Shown here: one piece after another, positions 37,320 through 46,725 of the stretch
Layout of the letters: the number at the start of each line of letters is the position of its first letter
Numbering within the stretch: position 1 is the stretch's first letter
Assembly: GCF_016937615.1 (NCBI RefSeq)
Contig: NZ_JAFHKI010000051.1
Span: 1 to 48,467 of the forward strand
DNA length: 48,467 bases
Direction: 5' to 3'
Origin: Pseudomonas lactucae
Lineage (GTDB): Bacteria > Pseudomonadota > Gammaproteobacteria > Pseudomonadales > Pseudomonadaceae
The notes under the pieces: generated by a model
What the model was told of the DNA's origin: nothing
The model's database searches: none
The model's input: the letters and a program-made list of their open reading frames with translations, nothing else
Program-made: the position numbers and the translations under genes

Positions 37320-38344
37320 CAGGAAACGAATTCACGAGTGGGTTCTGTCGCCTTATCTGAATCCGACACCACTGTTTCGATATTCAGTTTTTCAAGCCGA
37401 GTCATGCGGGCACTGGTGAACTCCTGGGCTACATGATACAGCGGGCCTTCATTCGACAGGCTGGCCATGTTCAGGATGTATTCACCCAAAACCAGCAGAA
37501 CAAGCGAGATCAGAAAGAACATGCCCGATTGTTGTAGCGAAAAACTGACCCATCCTGGTGCAACATCTGTTTTTAAAATGCCGATCGCCAGCACATAGAC
37601 GCTGTACACCACATTGGAGATGGCACCAAAAAGGGAAAGCGTCGTGACTAAACGCATCGGTGTACGTGTCGTCGAGACCAGCAAACGCATGCCACGGTCA
37701 ATGCTCTCCCCCAAGCGCTTGGGTCTGGAGGACTTGGGCGCAGAGCTGTAATCCAGGTACGCGCGCGCGAATCCACCGGTGGCAGGCAAATGTCTGTAGG
37801 TCATTACCGGCTGCGGATGTTGCAGGATGAAATTGATGACCCGTTTGCTCAGGATTCGATATTGCGGTGCCTCTTTGGCTAGATGGACGCCATTGAAGCG
37901 GTTGTAGATGCTATGGAAAACGATGTTAGCCCCACGATAAGCAAGGCTTTGTGCGGGTTTTTGTGAATTATTGGCAAACACCACATCAGCACCGCTGACT
38001 GCGCAATCGAGCATTTTCGGTGCGAAGCCAATGTCGTCGACAAGAGGATCAACCACGACAACGAAATCGCCAAGCGCGTTCTCCAGTCCAACCCAAGAGG
38101 CGGTATCCGCATCGACCTCTTTGGTCAACGCGTACACCTGCAAATTGGCCAGGCCATTCTCACTAGTGAGCTGTTTCAGCACTGAAATGCTGTCATCGTC
38201 CGAGGCGTTATCCACCACGATCAATTCATAGTCACTGACTATGCCTGCAATGGCCGCCACTGCGTCAGACAGGGTGCTTTCCAGGCTTGCTGCCTGATTT
38301 CTCACTACAAAAACGACAGACAAAAAACACGGATAAAAGGACAT
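37319..38344 (-). CDS. GtrB-like GT2 glycosyltransferase with two C-terminal helices
   Basis: This 341-residue protein has an N-terminal GT2 domain (SVVFVVRNQAASLE, ELIVVDNASDDDS, and FVVVVDPLVDD with the acidic metal site). Two C-terminal membrane helices follow at about 235-300. This is the plan of GtrB-type undecaprenyl-phosphate sugar transferases. It is the first gene of the seven-gene cassette. AAGAG lies about eight bases before the ATG, and its stop shares a base with the next start. It may load a sugar precursor onto the lipid carrier, which the following enzymes might modify there. Whether this GT2 or the one at 33329 makes the true donor cannot be told. Confidence 0.82.
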   Translation of the reverse strand: MSFYPCFLSVVFVVRNQAASLESTLSDAVAAIAGIVSDYELIVVDNASDDDSISVLKQLTSENGLANLQVYALTKEVDADTASWVGLENALGDFVVVVDPLVDDIGFAPKMLDCAVSGADVVFANNSQKPAQSLAYRGANIVFHSIYNRFNGVHLAKEAPQYRILSKRVINFILQHPQPVMTYRHLPATGGFARAYLDYSSAPKSSRPKRLGESIDRGMRLLVSTTRTPMRLVTTLSLFGAISNVVYSVYVLAIGILKTDVAPGWVSFSLQQSGMFFLISLVLLVLGEYILNMASLSNEGPLYHVAQEFTSARMTRLEKLNIETVVSDSDKATEPTREFVS

Positions 38345-38718
38345 TTCTTACTCTTAAGTGAATGGCTGAAAGCTCCTGCTAGAACACCAATCCGAGCAAT
38401 AGCGAAAAAATGTATCCCGCGCAACGGTGGCGCTTCCAGCTTCATAAAATCCTGAAGAGGAAGACTTCATGCACACGACACAAGTTTGGGCATTATTCGC
38501 CCTGGAAGCCTCAAGCTGATCTTGGACGTGTACGTAGAGGATTTCACGGTCCGCGCGACCCGCTCCTGCTCTCGCCGGAACAAAATGGGCACCATACTAG
38601 CAAAAGAGTACTTTTTTAGCATCAGGAATCTACCCTTCCGCTCAGTCTTTGGAGTATCTGGACCTATTGGCTTTAGCGGCAGCTTAGTCGCTGTAGGGCA
38701 TCAGTATCTGCTGACTTG
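38345..38718. other. Region upstream of the seven-gene cassette
   Basis: It presumably contains the cassette promoter near 38350-38410. Two short plus-strand open frames here have no recognisable motif or good ribosome site, and I do not call them. No insertion-sequence end is obvious. Confidence 0.35.
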
Positions 38719-39165
38719 AAACGGGCGAGAGAGCTGGATACCAGGTGTGCTGCAGAGGGATTTTGAGCCACGCAATCAGACCACGTCTTCTCCAGCCAGG
38801 CGTGTAACTGCGCCAGAACCGAGAGGCTGTTTTACTGTCGGCCTTCATGACGATGTTCATCGCCGACTTCTTTAAATCTCGCTCGATATCCCGTACAGCC
38901 TACTGATCAGATTCAGAGCTATATCGGCACGTCTGGTTTTGCCCTTGGGTCGCACTTTTTGCGCCTCGACAAACTTGCGTCGCGCATGGGCCCAGCGGCC
39001 TAAACGTTCGATACCAGTCTGCACGCCCAAGGTGTTATAGCCGGCGTAATCGCCGGTCATCAGATAGCCGCGATAACCTTCGAGCAGGTGCAACGGTACC
39101 TCTTGCGCTCGGCTGGTCGAGTAATCAAGAAGGATCACTAGCTGATTCGGCGGTCCAGCTCCACC
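38719..39165 (-). pseudogene. IS66 tnpC transposase fragment
   Basis: The minus strand encodes VILLDYSTSRAQEVPLHLLE, then [35 protein letters not shown] and RLYGI. After frameshifts it continues with VLAQLHAWLEKTWSDCVAQN. These correspond to about residues 270-400 of an IS66 TnpC, more diverged than the two copies at 24-31 kb. No terminal inverted repeats are present. It is inverted relative to those copies and lies next to the dam fragment at 39213. Confidence 0.85.
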
Positions 39166-39212
39166 ACTACCGGACCGGCAATCAACTTACTGTGAATGGA
39201 GAAAGCCTCTCG

Positions 39213-39560
39213 GCCGCTTGGCAGCGCGAGCCTGGAATTTATGTTGAGAATCCTCCCTCTCTTGAATGCGCTGAACGCCACGACCATGCCCACACCTACC
39301 ATTACGACCCCACCTTACTGGCAGGCCACCCGCTATGGCGTGAAGCTCCCGTTTGAAAACTATCTGAAAGCTATGAGCGGTGGCCGACTTCATGCGCCGC
39401 TGTAAGGGCAAGGTGATAGTCAGCATCAACGATCGCCCAGAGATTCGACGGATTATATAACCTCCACGTCGAGACGCTGGACATTCGCTATTGCAACACA
39501 AACCAGCGACAGGGGAAGGCTGAAGTCAGTGCCCAGGTTGTTATTGATTGGTGGGATTGG
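39213..39560 (+). pseudogene. Fragment of a phage-type D12 DNA adenine methylase, C-terminal part
   Basis: In shifting plus-strand frames the sequence reads GIYVENPPSLECAERHDHAH, then PPYWQATRYGVKLPFENY, FMRRCKGKVIVSINDRPEIR, and HVETLDIRYCNTNQRQGKAE. This matches the C-terminal half of prophage D12-class N6-adenine methylases. The DPPY catalytic motif is damaged: the in-frame reading is TPPY, and the aspartate codon sits in a neighbouring frame. The N-terminal part lies at 21925-22154 on the opposite strand; about 65 residues between the parts are missing from both. Confidence 0.72.
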
Positions 39561-39685
39561 TTAGATACAGGTGTCCGTTTCTGTTCGCCTGGAGTTCTAT
39601 AAACCCAGAAACAGATACCGGCTTGAGGCAACTCTTAGAGGATGTCCCAGATTTTTTGCAAACGGGATAATCCATCAATAGTGAC

Positions 39686-39726
39686 AAAAAAAGACCTCCG
39701 CACTTTCCGCAATTGGGGCCTTTTTT
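39686..39726. terminator. Probable bidirectional rho-independent terminator after rmlC
   Basis: AAAAAAAGACCTC and GGGGCCTTTTTT form an A/T-flanked stem with one mismatch and a 16-base loop. It lies 140 bases beyond the rmlC stop. On the minus strand it ends in a T-run, so it should end the rml transcript; it could also serve plus-strand transcripts. Confidence 0.65.
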
Positions 39727-39865
39727 ATAGTTGGTGTTGCTGTTAACGCGCAGGCCACCCTTTCAACCAGATATGTACACGGCCAAATAACAAACCTCAC
39801 GAGACAACTATTTTCTGTAAGTATCTCGCGCAGCTTTCTACTCAGAAGACCTGCGCGATTTACCA

Positions 39866-40411
39866 TTATATAAAGACATCCGCTTCGTCGAGAACCTTGG
39901 CATTCGCATCCTTAGCAGCCAATACAACATCCCCTTCAAATGGCCAATCAATAGCCAGGGCAGGATCATCCCAACGAATGCTACGCTCATGTTCAGGAGC
40001 ATAGTAATCCGTTGTTTTATAAAGAAACTCTGCTGTTTCAGAGAGCACCACAAAACCATGAGCGAAGCCTTCCGGCACCCATAGCTGGTGTTTGTTTTCG
40101 GCAGACAAATACGTACCCACCCATTTGCCGAAGGTCGGGGAACTTCGACGAATGTCCACAGCAACATCAAACACTTCACCTTGGACTACACGCACCAGCT
40201 TCCCTTGAGCCTGGTGGATCTGGTAATGCAGCCCGCGCAACACACCCCTTGCCGATCGCGAATGGTTGTCTTGGACAAATTGCACAGGACGACCGATAGC
40301 ATTTTCAAACTGTTGGTGGTTGAAGCTCTCAAAGAAGAAACCCCGATTGTCACCGAATACCTTCGGTTCAAATAGCACGACTTCAGCTATGGCTAATGGT
40401 GTTGCTTTCAT
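39866..40411 (-). CDS. rmlC: dTDP-4-dehydrorhamnose 3,5-epimerase RmlC
   Basis: This 181-residue cupin enzyme catalyses the third step of dTDP-L-rhamnose synthesis, double epimerisation at C3 and C5. Active-site residues are visible: His62 in RGLHYQ, Lys71 in GKLVRV and Tyr131 in EFLYKTTDYY. Length and motifs agree with RmlC of other Pseudomonas. Its ATG shares one base with the rmlA stop (TGATG), so translation is coupled. It is the last gene of the rmlBDAC operon. Confidence 0.96.
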   Translation of the reverse strand: MKATPLAIAEVVLFEPKVFGDNRGFFFESFNHQQFENAIGRPVQFVQDNHSRSARGVLRGLHYQIHQAQGKLVRVVQGEVFDVAVDIRRSSPTFGKWVGTYLSAENKHQLWVPEGFAHGFVVLSETAEFLYKTTDYYAPEHERSIRWDDPALAIDWPFEGDVVLAAKDANAKVLDEADVFI

Positions 40412-41295
40412 CAGTAGATGGTCTCGCTCAGAAGCCGCTTGAGGTATTGCCCGTATCCATTTTTAGTCAGAGGTGCTGCCAACCGCTCCAACTGCTCCGT
40501 ATCGATCCACTTCTGTCGAAACGCGATTTCCTCGGGACATGCGACTTTAAGGCCCTGGCGATGCTCCAGAGTAGCGATAAAGTGACTCGCCTCAAGAAGG
40601 GACTCATGTGTCCCAGTGTCAAGCCAGGCATAACCCCGCCCCATGATTTCAACAGAAAGACCGCCACGTTCCATGTAAACACGATTGAGATCAGTGATTT
40701 CCAGCTCGCCACGTGGCGACGGCTTGATGCTCTTGGCGATTTCAACCACATCCCGGTCATAGAAATACAGACCCGTGACGGCGTAGTTCGACTTGGGCTC
40801 GAGTGGTTTCTCTTCCAGGCTAATTGCCTTGCCCTGCGCGTCGAACTCGACGACACCATAACGCTCCGGGTCGTTCACGTGGTAGGCGAACACACTGGCG
40901 CCGTCCTCACGGTGCATCGCGCTTTTGAGCAGCTCATTGAAATTATGGCCGTGATAAATATTGTCACCCAACACCAGCGCCGACAGATCGTTACCAATAA
41001 AGTCTTCACCGATGATGAACGCCTGGGCCAGGCCGTCCGGGGACGCCTGCACGGCGTAGGAAATATTCAAGCCCCATTTGCTGCCGTCACCCAACAGCTG
41101 TTCAAAACGCGGAGTGTCCTGCGGCGTGGAAATGATCAGGATGTCGCGAATCCCCGCCAGCATCAGCGTGGTCAGCGGATAGTAGATCATCGGCTTGTCG
41201 TAAACCGGCAGCAACTGCTTGGAAATCGCCAAGGTTGCAGGGTGCAGACGTGTGCCTGAACCGCCGGCCAAAATAATTCCTTTACGTTTAAGCAT
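40411..41295 (-). CDS. rmlA: Glucose-1-phosphate thymidylyltransferase RmlA
   Basis: This protein of about 294 residues makes dTDP-glucose from glucose-1-phosphate and dTTP, the first step of dTDP-rhamnose synthesis. dTDP-rhamnose feeds back on the family. The nucleotide-binding motif [15 protein letters not shown] is at the N-terminus, and LGDNIYHG and LEEKP are in the core. Two starts are possible: the ATG at 41301 overlaps the rmlD stop (ATGA), while the ATG at 41295 has AGAGA at better spacing and gives the usual N-terminus. I prefer 41295. It is the third gene of rmlBDAC. Confidence 0.95.
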   Translation of the reverse strand: MLKRKGIILAGGSGTRLHPATLAISKQLLPVYDKPMIYYPLTTLMLAGIRDILIISTPQDTPRFEQLLGDGSKWGLNISYAVQASPDGLAQAFIIGEDFIGNDLSALVLGDNIYHGHNFNELLKSAMHREDGASVFAYHVNDPERYGVVEFDAQGKAISLEEKPLEPKSNYAVTGLYFYDRDVVEIAKSIKPSPRGELEITDLNRVYMERGGLSVEIMGRGYAWLDTGTHESLLEASHFIATLEHRQGLKVACPEEIAFRQKWIDTEQLERLAAPLTKNGYGQYLKRLLSETIY

Positions 41296-41297
41296 GT

Positions 41298-42194
41298 TCA
41301 TTTCTCTAGAATTTCTATGAGCATCCGTGCCACGCCGTCCTGCCATTCAGGCAGGCGCAGTGAGAAGGCATTCTGCAGTTTTTGAGTGTTAAGTCGGGAG
41401 TTGCCGGGGCGCTTGGCGGGCGTCGGGTAGGCTGCGGTGGTAATTGCACCCACGTTCGCAGGCGTTACCGAAAGCTGAACACCGGCCGCTTGCGCCTGTT
41501 CGAGGACGAAACGAGCGTAGCGGTGCCAAGTGGTCTCCCCCGCTGCCGCGAGGTGATAGACCCCACTCAATTGCGGGTTCAAGTGCAGTGCACGAATCGC
41601 ATGGGCGGTGATGTCGGCCAGCAGGTCCGCGCCAGTCGGCGTGCCGAACTGATCGTCAATCACGTTGAGGCTGTCGCGCTCCCTGGCCAGACGCAGCATG
41701 GTCTTGGCGAAGTTGTTGCCACGCGCTGCGTACACCCAACTGGTGCGAAAGATCAGATGCGCGCAACCGCTGGCCTGAATGGCTTGCTCACCTTGCAGCT
41801 TGGTCGTGCCGTAGACGCTCAGCGGCCCCACCGGATCAGTTTCCTGCCAAGGTGTATCGCCATCGCCCGCAAACACGTAGTCCGTCGAATAGTGCACGAG
41901 CAGTGCATTCAACTTTAGTGCTTCTGCAGCCAGTACCGCCGGGGCTTCTGCGTTGACACGCAGCGCTTGGGCGGGCTCGCTTTCGGCTTTGTCGACGGCG
42001 GTGTACGCGGCTGCGTTGACGATGACGTCAGGCGCAAACCGCTGCACAGTGGCGGCCAGGCCTTGCAGGTCATTCAGATCGCCGCAGTAGTCCTGGCTTT
42101 TCGAATCCAACGCAAGCAGCTGGCCCAATGGGGCCAGGCTGCGTTGTAATTCCCACCCTACCTGGCCATTTTTGCCAAGTAGAAGGATCTTCAT
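41298..42194 (-). CDS. rmlD: dTDP-4-dehydrorhamnose reductase RmlD
   Basis: This 298-residue SDR carries out the last reduction to dTDP-L-rhamnose. The N-terminus [17 protein letters not shown] carries the glycine motif, and [11 protein letters not shown] and [10 protein letters not shown] contain the catalytic Thr/Tyr/Lys set of RmlD. I chose the ATG at 42194, which overlaps the rmlB stop by four bases (ATGA). The frame is open upstream for 30 codons, but only as an out-of-frame overlap with rmlB. The order rmlB-rmlD-rmlA-rmlC is the common Pseudomonas order. Confidence 0.95.
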   Translation of the reverse strand: MKILLLGKNGQVGWELQRSLAPLGQLLALDSKSQDYCGDLNDLQGLAATVQRFAPDVIVNAAAYTAVDKAESEPAQALRVNAEAPAVLAAEALKLNALLVHYSTDYVFAGDGDTPWQETDPVGPLSVYGTTKLQGEQAIQASGCAHLIFRTSWVYAARGNNFAKTMLRLARERDSLNVIDDQFGTPTGADLLADITAHAIRALHLNPQLSGVYHLAAAGETTWHRYARFVLEQAQAAGVQLSVTPANVGAITTAAYPTPAKRPGNSRLNTQKLQNAFSLRLPEWQDGVARMLIEILEK

Positions 42195-43261
42195 GCCGAG
42201 CGCTCGGTGTAGTTCTTTTCTACCCATTCGCGGTACGAACCGGATTGGATATTGCTCACCCAATCCTGGTTGTCCAAGTACCACTCCACCGTCTTGCGGA
42301 TACCGGTCTCGAAGGTCTCGGCTGGTTTCCAGCCCAACTCACGTTCCAGTTTGCGCGCATCGATGGCGTAGCGGCGGTCATGGCCTGGGCGATCCGTTAC
42401 GTAAGCGATCTGATCGCTGTAAGGCTTGCCGTCGGCTTGCGGGCGCAGCTCATCGAGCAGGGCGCAAACGGTGTGGACGATGTCCAGGTTCGGCTTTTCG
42501 TTCCAGCCGCCTACGTTATAGACCTCGCCCACTGTGCCGGCTTCCAGTACACGGCGGATGGCGCTGCAATGGTCTTTTACGTACAGCCAGTCGCGAATTT
42601 GCTGACCGTCGCCATACACCGGCAAGGCTTTGCCTGCCAACGCGTTAACGATCATCAGTGGGATCAGTTTTTCCGGGAAGTGATACGGACCGTAGTTGTT
42701 CGAGCAATTGGTCGTCAGTACCGGCAGGCCATAGGTATGGTGGTAGGCACGGACCAGGTGATCGCTCGCCGCCTTGCTCGCCGAGTATGGGCTGTTGGGC
42801 TCGTACTGGTGAGTTTCGGTAAATGCCGGATCGTCCTTGCCTAGGGAACCATAGACCTCGTCGGTCGAGACATGCAGGAAGCGGAAAGCTTGCTGCGCAT
42901 CGCTATCCAGCGCCTTCCAGTGGGCGCGCACCGCTTCCAACAGGCGGAAGGTACCGACGACATTGGTCTCGATAAAATCTTCCGGGCCATGGATAGAGCG
43001 GTCAACGTGGGATTCAGCAGCGAAGTTCAGGATCGCGCGCGGCTGGTATTCAGCGAGCAAGCGCTGGACCAGTTGCGTATCGGCGATATCACCCTGTACG
43101 AATACGTGGCGCTTGTTACCTTCGAGCGAGCTGAGGTTCTCCAGATTGCCAGCGTACGTCAGCTTATCCAGATTAATGACCGGCTCATCCGTCTGGGCAA
43201 CCCAGTCCAGTACAAAGTTTGCACCAATAAAGCCAGCACCGCCGGTTACTAAGATAGTCAT
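42191..43261 (-). CDS. rmlB: dTDP-glucose 4,6-dehydratase RmlB
   Basis: This 356-residue extended SDR converts dTDP-glucose to dTDP-4-keto-6-deoxyglucose. The NAD motif GGAGFIG is at 7-13. The catalytic Thr133-Asp134-Glu135 lies in HVSTDEVYG, and Tyr159 and Lys163 lie in YSASK. It starts four bases after the stop of a frameshifted GT2, which is the first gene of the transcript. The ribosome site is weak (AAGATC), consistent with reliance on coupling to the upstream frame. That makes the frameshift upstream a possible polar lesion. Confidence 0.96.
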   Translation of the reverse strand: MTILVTGGAGFIGANFVLDWVAQTDEPVINLDKLTYAGNLENLSSLEGNKRHVFVQGDIADTQLVQRLLAEYQPRAILNFAAESHVDRSIHGPEDFIETNVVGTFRLLEAVRAHWKALDSDAQQAFRFLHVSTDEVYGSLGKDDPAFTETHQYEPNSPYSASKAASDHLVRAYHHTYGLPVLTTNCSNNYGPYHFPEKLIPLMIVNALAGKALPVYGDGQQIRDWLYVKDHCSAIRRVLEAGTVGEVYNVGGWNEKPNLDIVHTVCALLDELRPQADGKPYSDQIAYVTDRPGHDRRYAIDARKLERELGWKPAETFETGIRKTVEWYLDNQDWVSNIQSGSYREWVEKNYTERSA

Positions 43262-43265
43262 TGAG

Positions 43266-44238
43266 TCAGATCTTTTTCAGTAGTGTTGCAAGAATTAGCC
43301 CGAGATTTCCCATCAACGTCTGCCGGTACAAACCAGCCGACCGGAACCCCAGCACTCGTCTAAATAATGTTTGACTGCGCGCACGCTTGAAGCGCGCGAG
43401 GGTCGTTTGATGCTCTTTGCAAAGACGATGCTGCATGGCTTCGAGCGCACGAATATTCTGATCGTTCCACTCGTAAAAACGTCCTTGAAAAATCATCCAT
43501 ACCCGAGCCAGGCGCGCTGCCCAGCCGGAATTGCTGCCAATCAAATTTTCATCATGCTGGCGGTATTGCATTCTAGGCACGGGTCGTAGTGAACGACCCC
43601 GCCCGCTCCCGTGACGAGCTGATAGGCCCACCAATCATGCGAAGGGACAACGACATTCGCACCCGCCTCGGTGATCAGTTCCCGCGCAGCCTGGTTGAAA
43701 ACCATGGTATTGCCGCCCGCAATGCTCTGAACGAGTGCGTTGGAGAAGTGCGGAGGCAGGGAGAAAAGCGGAGAGAAACCGAACGCAACGCCCGCATCAC
43801 TGACCAAGCGCGTGCGCCCGCAATACAGGGCAGGTACGTCCGAGGGCTGCTGCGCAGCCAGTCGACGGCCACCTGCAGCTTCTCGTCATCCCAGATATCG
43901 TCCTGATCGCACCATGCAAAATAATCCGCCTGGATATCAGTACGGCACGTCAGCGAGAGGAAATTGGCCACGAAGCCTTTTTGCGGTCCGGACACGACGC
44001 TCAGCCGGTCGCTGCCCCAACGATCAGCGTACTGGTTAAAAATCGCCAAAGTGCCATCTTTGGAGCCATCATCCGAGACAACTAATGTCCAGGCGTGGTG
44101 GCTCTGCCGTTCAATGGAGTCGAGTTGCTCCGCAACGAAGGTTTCGCCGTTGTATGAGCACATCAAAATCGCGACTTTTGCAGAGCAAGCATCGTCCGAC
44201 AGAGCGCTGGGGGAACTACACGATGCGGAAATAGGCAC
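43266..44238 (-). pseudogene. GT2 glycosyltransferase (rhamnosyltransferase-like), two frameshifts
   Basis: Three minus-strand frames join into one GT2 enzyme of about 320 residues. The first has VAILMCSYNGETFVAEQLDS, TLVVSDDGSKDGT and FAWCDQDDIW (acidic metal site). The second has VSDAGVAFGFSPLF, then GGNTMVFNQ and VPSHDWWAYQLVTGAGG. The third begins QYRQHDENLIGSNSGWAARL. The breaks are near 43806-43826 and 43570-43635. This is the family of O-antigen rhamnosyltransferases, and its place before rmlBDAC agrees. Both breaks would have to be sequencing errors for the gene to be active; decay is likelier. Confidence 0.82.
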
Positions 44239-44958
44239 AATATCCCTTGCGAGCTAACTACATCCTACGGGGATGCAGGACATGGACCACAATAATTTGC
44301 GAATTATTGCAGTATTGGTCTGTGAGTACAATCACACTGGTGACCAACCGTCGCGCCCCTGTGGGTCCTACAAGCGCGTCAGGGACGGGGGCCGCACCGA
44401 TGGCGGCTGCATTTCAGCCCGACCCAATTCTGAAATTCTGACGCGCCCCTGCATCGCCCCCGTTACAAACCAAACAACACCACTGCGCTCTAAAAGCAGC
44501 GCCCAAGAGGAAGCCTTTGCAGCATCACCTGCGGGATTCATGCCATCATGAAAAGTTCAATTCATATTTAGCGTTGAATACTTTGACTTCGTAAATGCAG
44601 ACTGACTTGCATCAACGAACGTTGAATAGCTGCGTGGCGTAGTGGATGGCAAGCCCGGCCTACTTCATTAGGCCGCGAATAACCAACGCTCGTTTGAAGC
44701 TACCCAACACTTATCGTCACCAGCTCCAAAATAGCAAGTGACCACTTTGTCAGCTGAAAATATGAGCGGCGTTGGAACTAGAGCTGTAAATGAACACCAA
44801 CCCTCTCGCTATCATCGGTGCGGGCTCAACGCTGGCGGTACAATTATAGGCCGGGGCACGTCGCTCTATTCAGACCGTCTCGCGCCGCGGCCACTTCACC
44901 CGCTCAAGGCTAGGTCGCCCCCTGATATCGGCCGACGGATTATTGCAAAAATAAGTTA
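44239..44958. other. Region between the rml operon and aer, no gene seen
   Basis: These 720 bases mark the right edge of the LPS locus. Short open frames occur on the plus strand (for example 44273-44551), but they lack motifs and ribosome sites. Composition returns to GC-rich near 44800. The promoter of the GT2-rml transcript is presumably near 44250-44350. Confidence 0.4.
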
Positions 44959-44985
44959 AATAACCCCCGTCTCCGGCCGATACCC
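44959..44985 (+). promoter_or_regulatory. Sigma-28 (FliA) type promoter for aer
   Basis: TAAA at 44959-44962 is followed by exactly 15 bases and then GCCGATAC at 44978-44985. The consensus for flagellar sigma-28 promoters is TAAA-N15-GCCGATAA. It lies about 28 bases before the aer start, the expected place for a chemotaxis gene promoter. Confidence 0.75.
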
Positions 44986-45012
44986 CCTGAAAGCCTTGCG
45001 GATTGAACAATC

Positions 45013-46578
45013 ATGCGTAATAACCAGCCCGTTACCCAGCGCGAACGTACCTTCCCCGCTCAGCAACGATTGATCTCCACCACCGACGCCAAAGGCGTGA
45101 TCACTTACTGCAACGACGCGTTTGTCGAGATCAGTGGGTTTTCCCGCGAAGAACTGCTGCGCGCGCCGCACAACCTGGTGCGTCACCCGGATGTGCCGGC
45201 GGCGGTGTTCGGGCATATGTGGTCCACGCTCAAACAAGGCTTGCCATGGATGGGCATTGTCAAGAACCGCTGCAAGACGGGCGATCACTATTGGGTTAAC
45301 GCCTATGTGACGCCGGTCTTCGACGGCAATCAGGTGGTCGGCTACGAATCGGTGCGCGTCAAGCCCACCAGCGAGCAGATCCGCCGGGCCGAGGCGCTCT
45401 ATCAACGCATCAACCAGGGCAAGTCGGCCGTTCCCCAGCGGGACAAGTGGCTGCCGGTGTTGCAGGACTGGGTGCCGTTTATCCTGATCAGCCAGGTGAG
45501 TTTCATGATCGGCGCGTCGTTCAATTCCCACTGGGGTTTTGCCCTGGCGGCGGGGTTGTCGGTGCCGTTGGGCCTGCTGGGCCTGAGCTGGCAGCAGCGT
45601 GGCCTCAAGCGCCTGCTGCGCCTGGCCGAGCAGACCACGTCCGACCCGTTGATCGCGCAGATGTACACCGACAGCCGTGGCGCCCAGGCGCGCCTGGAGA
45701 TGTCGATTCTCAGCCAGGAGGCGCGTCTGAAGACTTGCCTTACGCGCTTGCAGGACACGGCCGAGCATCTCAACGACCAGGCAGCGCAGTCCAACACCCT
45801 GGCGCACAACAGCTCCAGCGGCCTGGAACGCCAGCGCGTCGAAACCGAGCAGGTGGCCACGGCGGTCAATCAGATGGCAGCCACGACTCAGGAAGTGGCC
45901 AGCCATGTGCAGCGCACCGCCGATGCGACCCAGGAGGCCAATCGCCTGACTGGTCGCGGTCGTGATATCGCCGGGGAAACCCGCGAGGCGATTCAGCGTT
46001 TGTCGGTGGCGGTTGGGGAGACGGGCGTGACCGTGACTCAGTTGGCCAAGGACAGCGATGAGATCGGCGGCGTGGTCGATGTGATCAAGGGCATTGCCGA
46101 CCAGACCAACCTGCTGGCATTGAACGCGGCCATCGAAGCGGCGCGTGCCGGTGAGATGGGCCGTGGCTTTGCGGTGGTGGCTGACGAGGTTCGCCAACTG
46201 GCGCAGCGCACGGCCGAATCCACCGGGCAGATCCATGCCCTGATCGCCAAGCTGCAGCAAACCGCCGCCGCCGCCGTGCAGACCATGGACGCCGGGCATC
46301 GCCAGGCCGAGGAAGGCGTGGCGCGGGTGATGGAAGCGGACCAGGCGCTGGTGGGGATCAGCGAAGCGGTGGCGCATATCACCGACATGACCACCCAGAT
46401 CGCGGCCGCGACCGAGGAGCAAAGCTCGGTGGCCGAGGAGATCAGCCGCAATATCAGCACCATTGCGCTGTTGGCGGATCAGACCTCGGAGCAGGCGCTG
46501 AACTCGGCGCAGTTGAGTGAAGAGCTGACGCATACGGCCAATAGCCAGTACTCGCTGGTGGAGCGTTTTAACCGGTAG
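45013..46578 (+). CDS. aer: Aerotaxis receptor Aer (PAS-MCP)
   Basis: This 521-residue energy-taxis transducer has an N-terminal cytoplasmic PAS domain (about 15-120) with the FAD-pocket residues Asn34, Arg57, His58 and Asp60 (VRHPDVP), matching E. coli Aer numbering. A hydrophobic anchor lies at about 152-193. The methyl-accepting signalling domain carries [20 protein letters not shown] at the tip. It senses redox state through FAD and signals through CheA. The length equals that of P. aeruginosa Aer as I remember it. A sigma-28-type promoter precedes it. The gene order aer, small hydrolase, ccoN resembles that of P. aeruginosa. Confidence 0.93.
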   Translation: MRNNQPVTQRERTFPAQQRLISTTDAKGVITYCNDAFVEISGFSREELLRAPHNLVRHPDVPAAVFGHMWSTLKQGLPWMGIVKNRCKTGDHYWVNAYVTPVFDGNQVVGYESVRVKPTSEQIRRAEALYQRINQGKSAVPQRDKWLPVLQDWVPFILISQVSFMIGASFNSHWGFALAAGLSVPLGLLGLSWQQRGLKRLLRLAEQTTSDPLIAQMYTDSRGAQARLEMSILSQEARLKTCLTRLQDTAEHLNDQAAQSNTLAHNSSSGLERQRVETEQVATAVNQMAATTQEVASHVQRTADATQEANRLTGRGRDIAGETREAIQRLSVAVGETGVTVTQLAKDSDEIGGVVDVIKGIADQTNLLALNAAIEAARAGEMGRGFAVVADEVRQLAQRTAESTGQIHALIAKLQQTAAAAVQTMDAGHRQAEEGVARVMEADQALVGISEAVAHITDMTTQIAAATEEQSSVAEEISRNISTIALLADQTSEQALNSAQLSEELTHTANSQYSLVERFNR

Positions 46579-46580
46579 AC

Positions 46581-46723
46581 CGCTATCGGGGGCAAGCCCC
46601 CTCCCACAGGGGATCTGCGTTTGACTGACCGGCATTGGGACCAGCCACCTCCCCCATTTTGATTTGTGAATACAGTCAAATGTGGGAGGGGCGGTGCGAC
46701 GATTCGACTTGCCCCCGATAGGG
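46581..46723. repeat. REPIN (inverted pair of REP sequences)
   Basis: Two inverted REP arms lie between aer and the convergent hydrolase gene. One begins CGCTATCGGGGGCAAGCCCC at 46581. The other starts TGTGGGAGGGG at 46681. The second arm contains the same extra GGTGCGACGATTCGA as the REPIN at 1464, and the two extended arms differ at about one base in 41. A third, diverged half-copy (ACCAGCCACCTCCCCCATTT) lies between them. Confidence 0.85.
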
Positions 46724-46725
46724 CC

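Noticed and set aside
38410..38719. Short plus-strand open frames upstream of the GtrB-like gene
   Set aside because: No recognisable protein or ribosome site; the stretch is more likely promoter DNA and decayed sequence.
24330..39165. Composite transposon bounded by IS66 copies
   Set aside because: The three IS66 sequences differ in completeness and divergence, only one has a target duplication, and no shared outer duplication was found.
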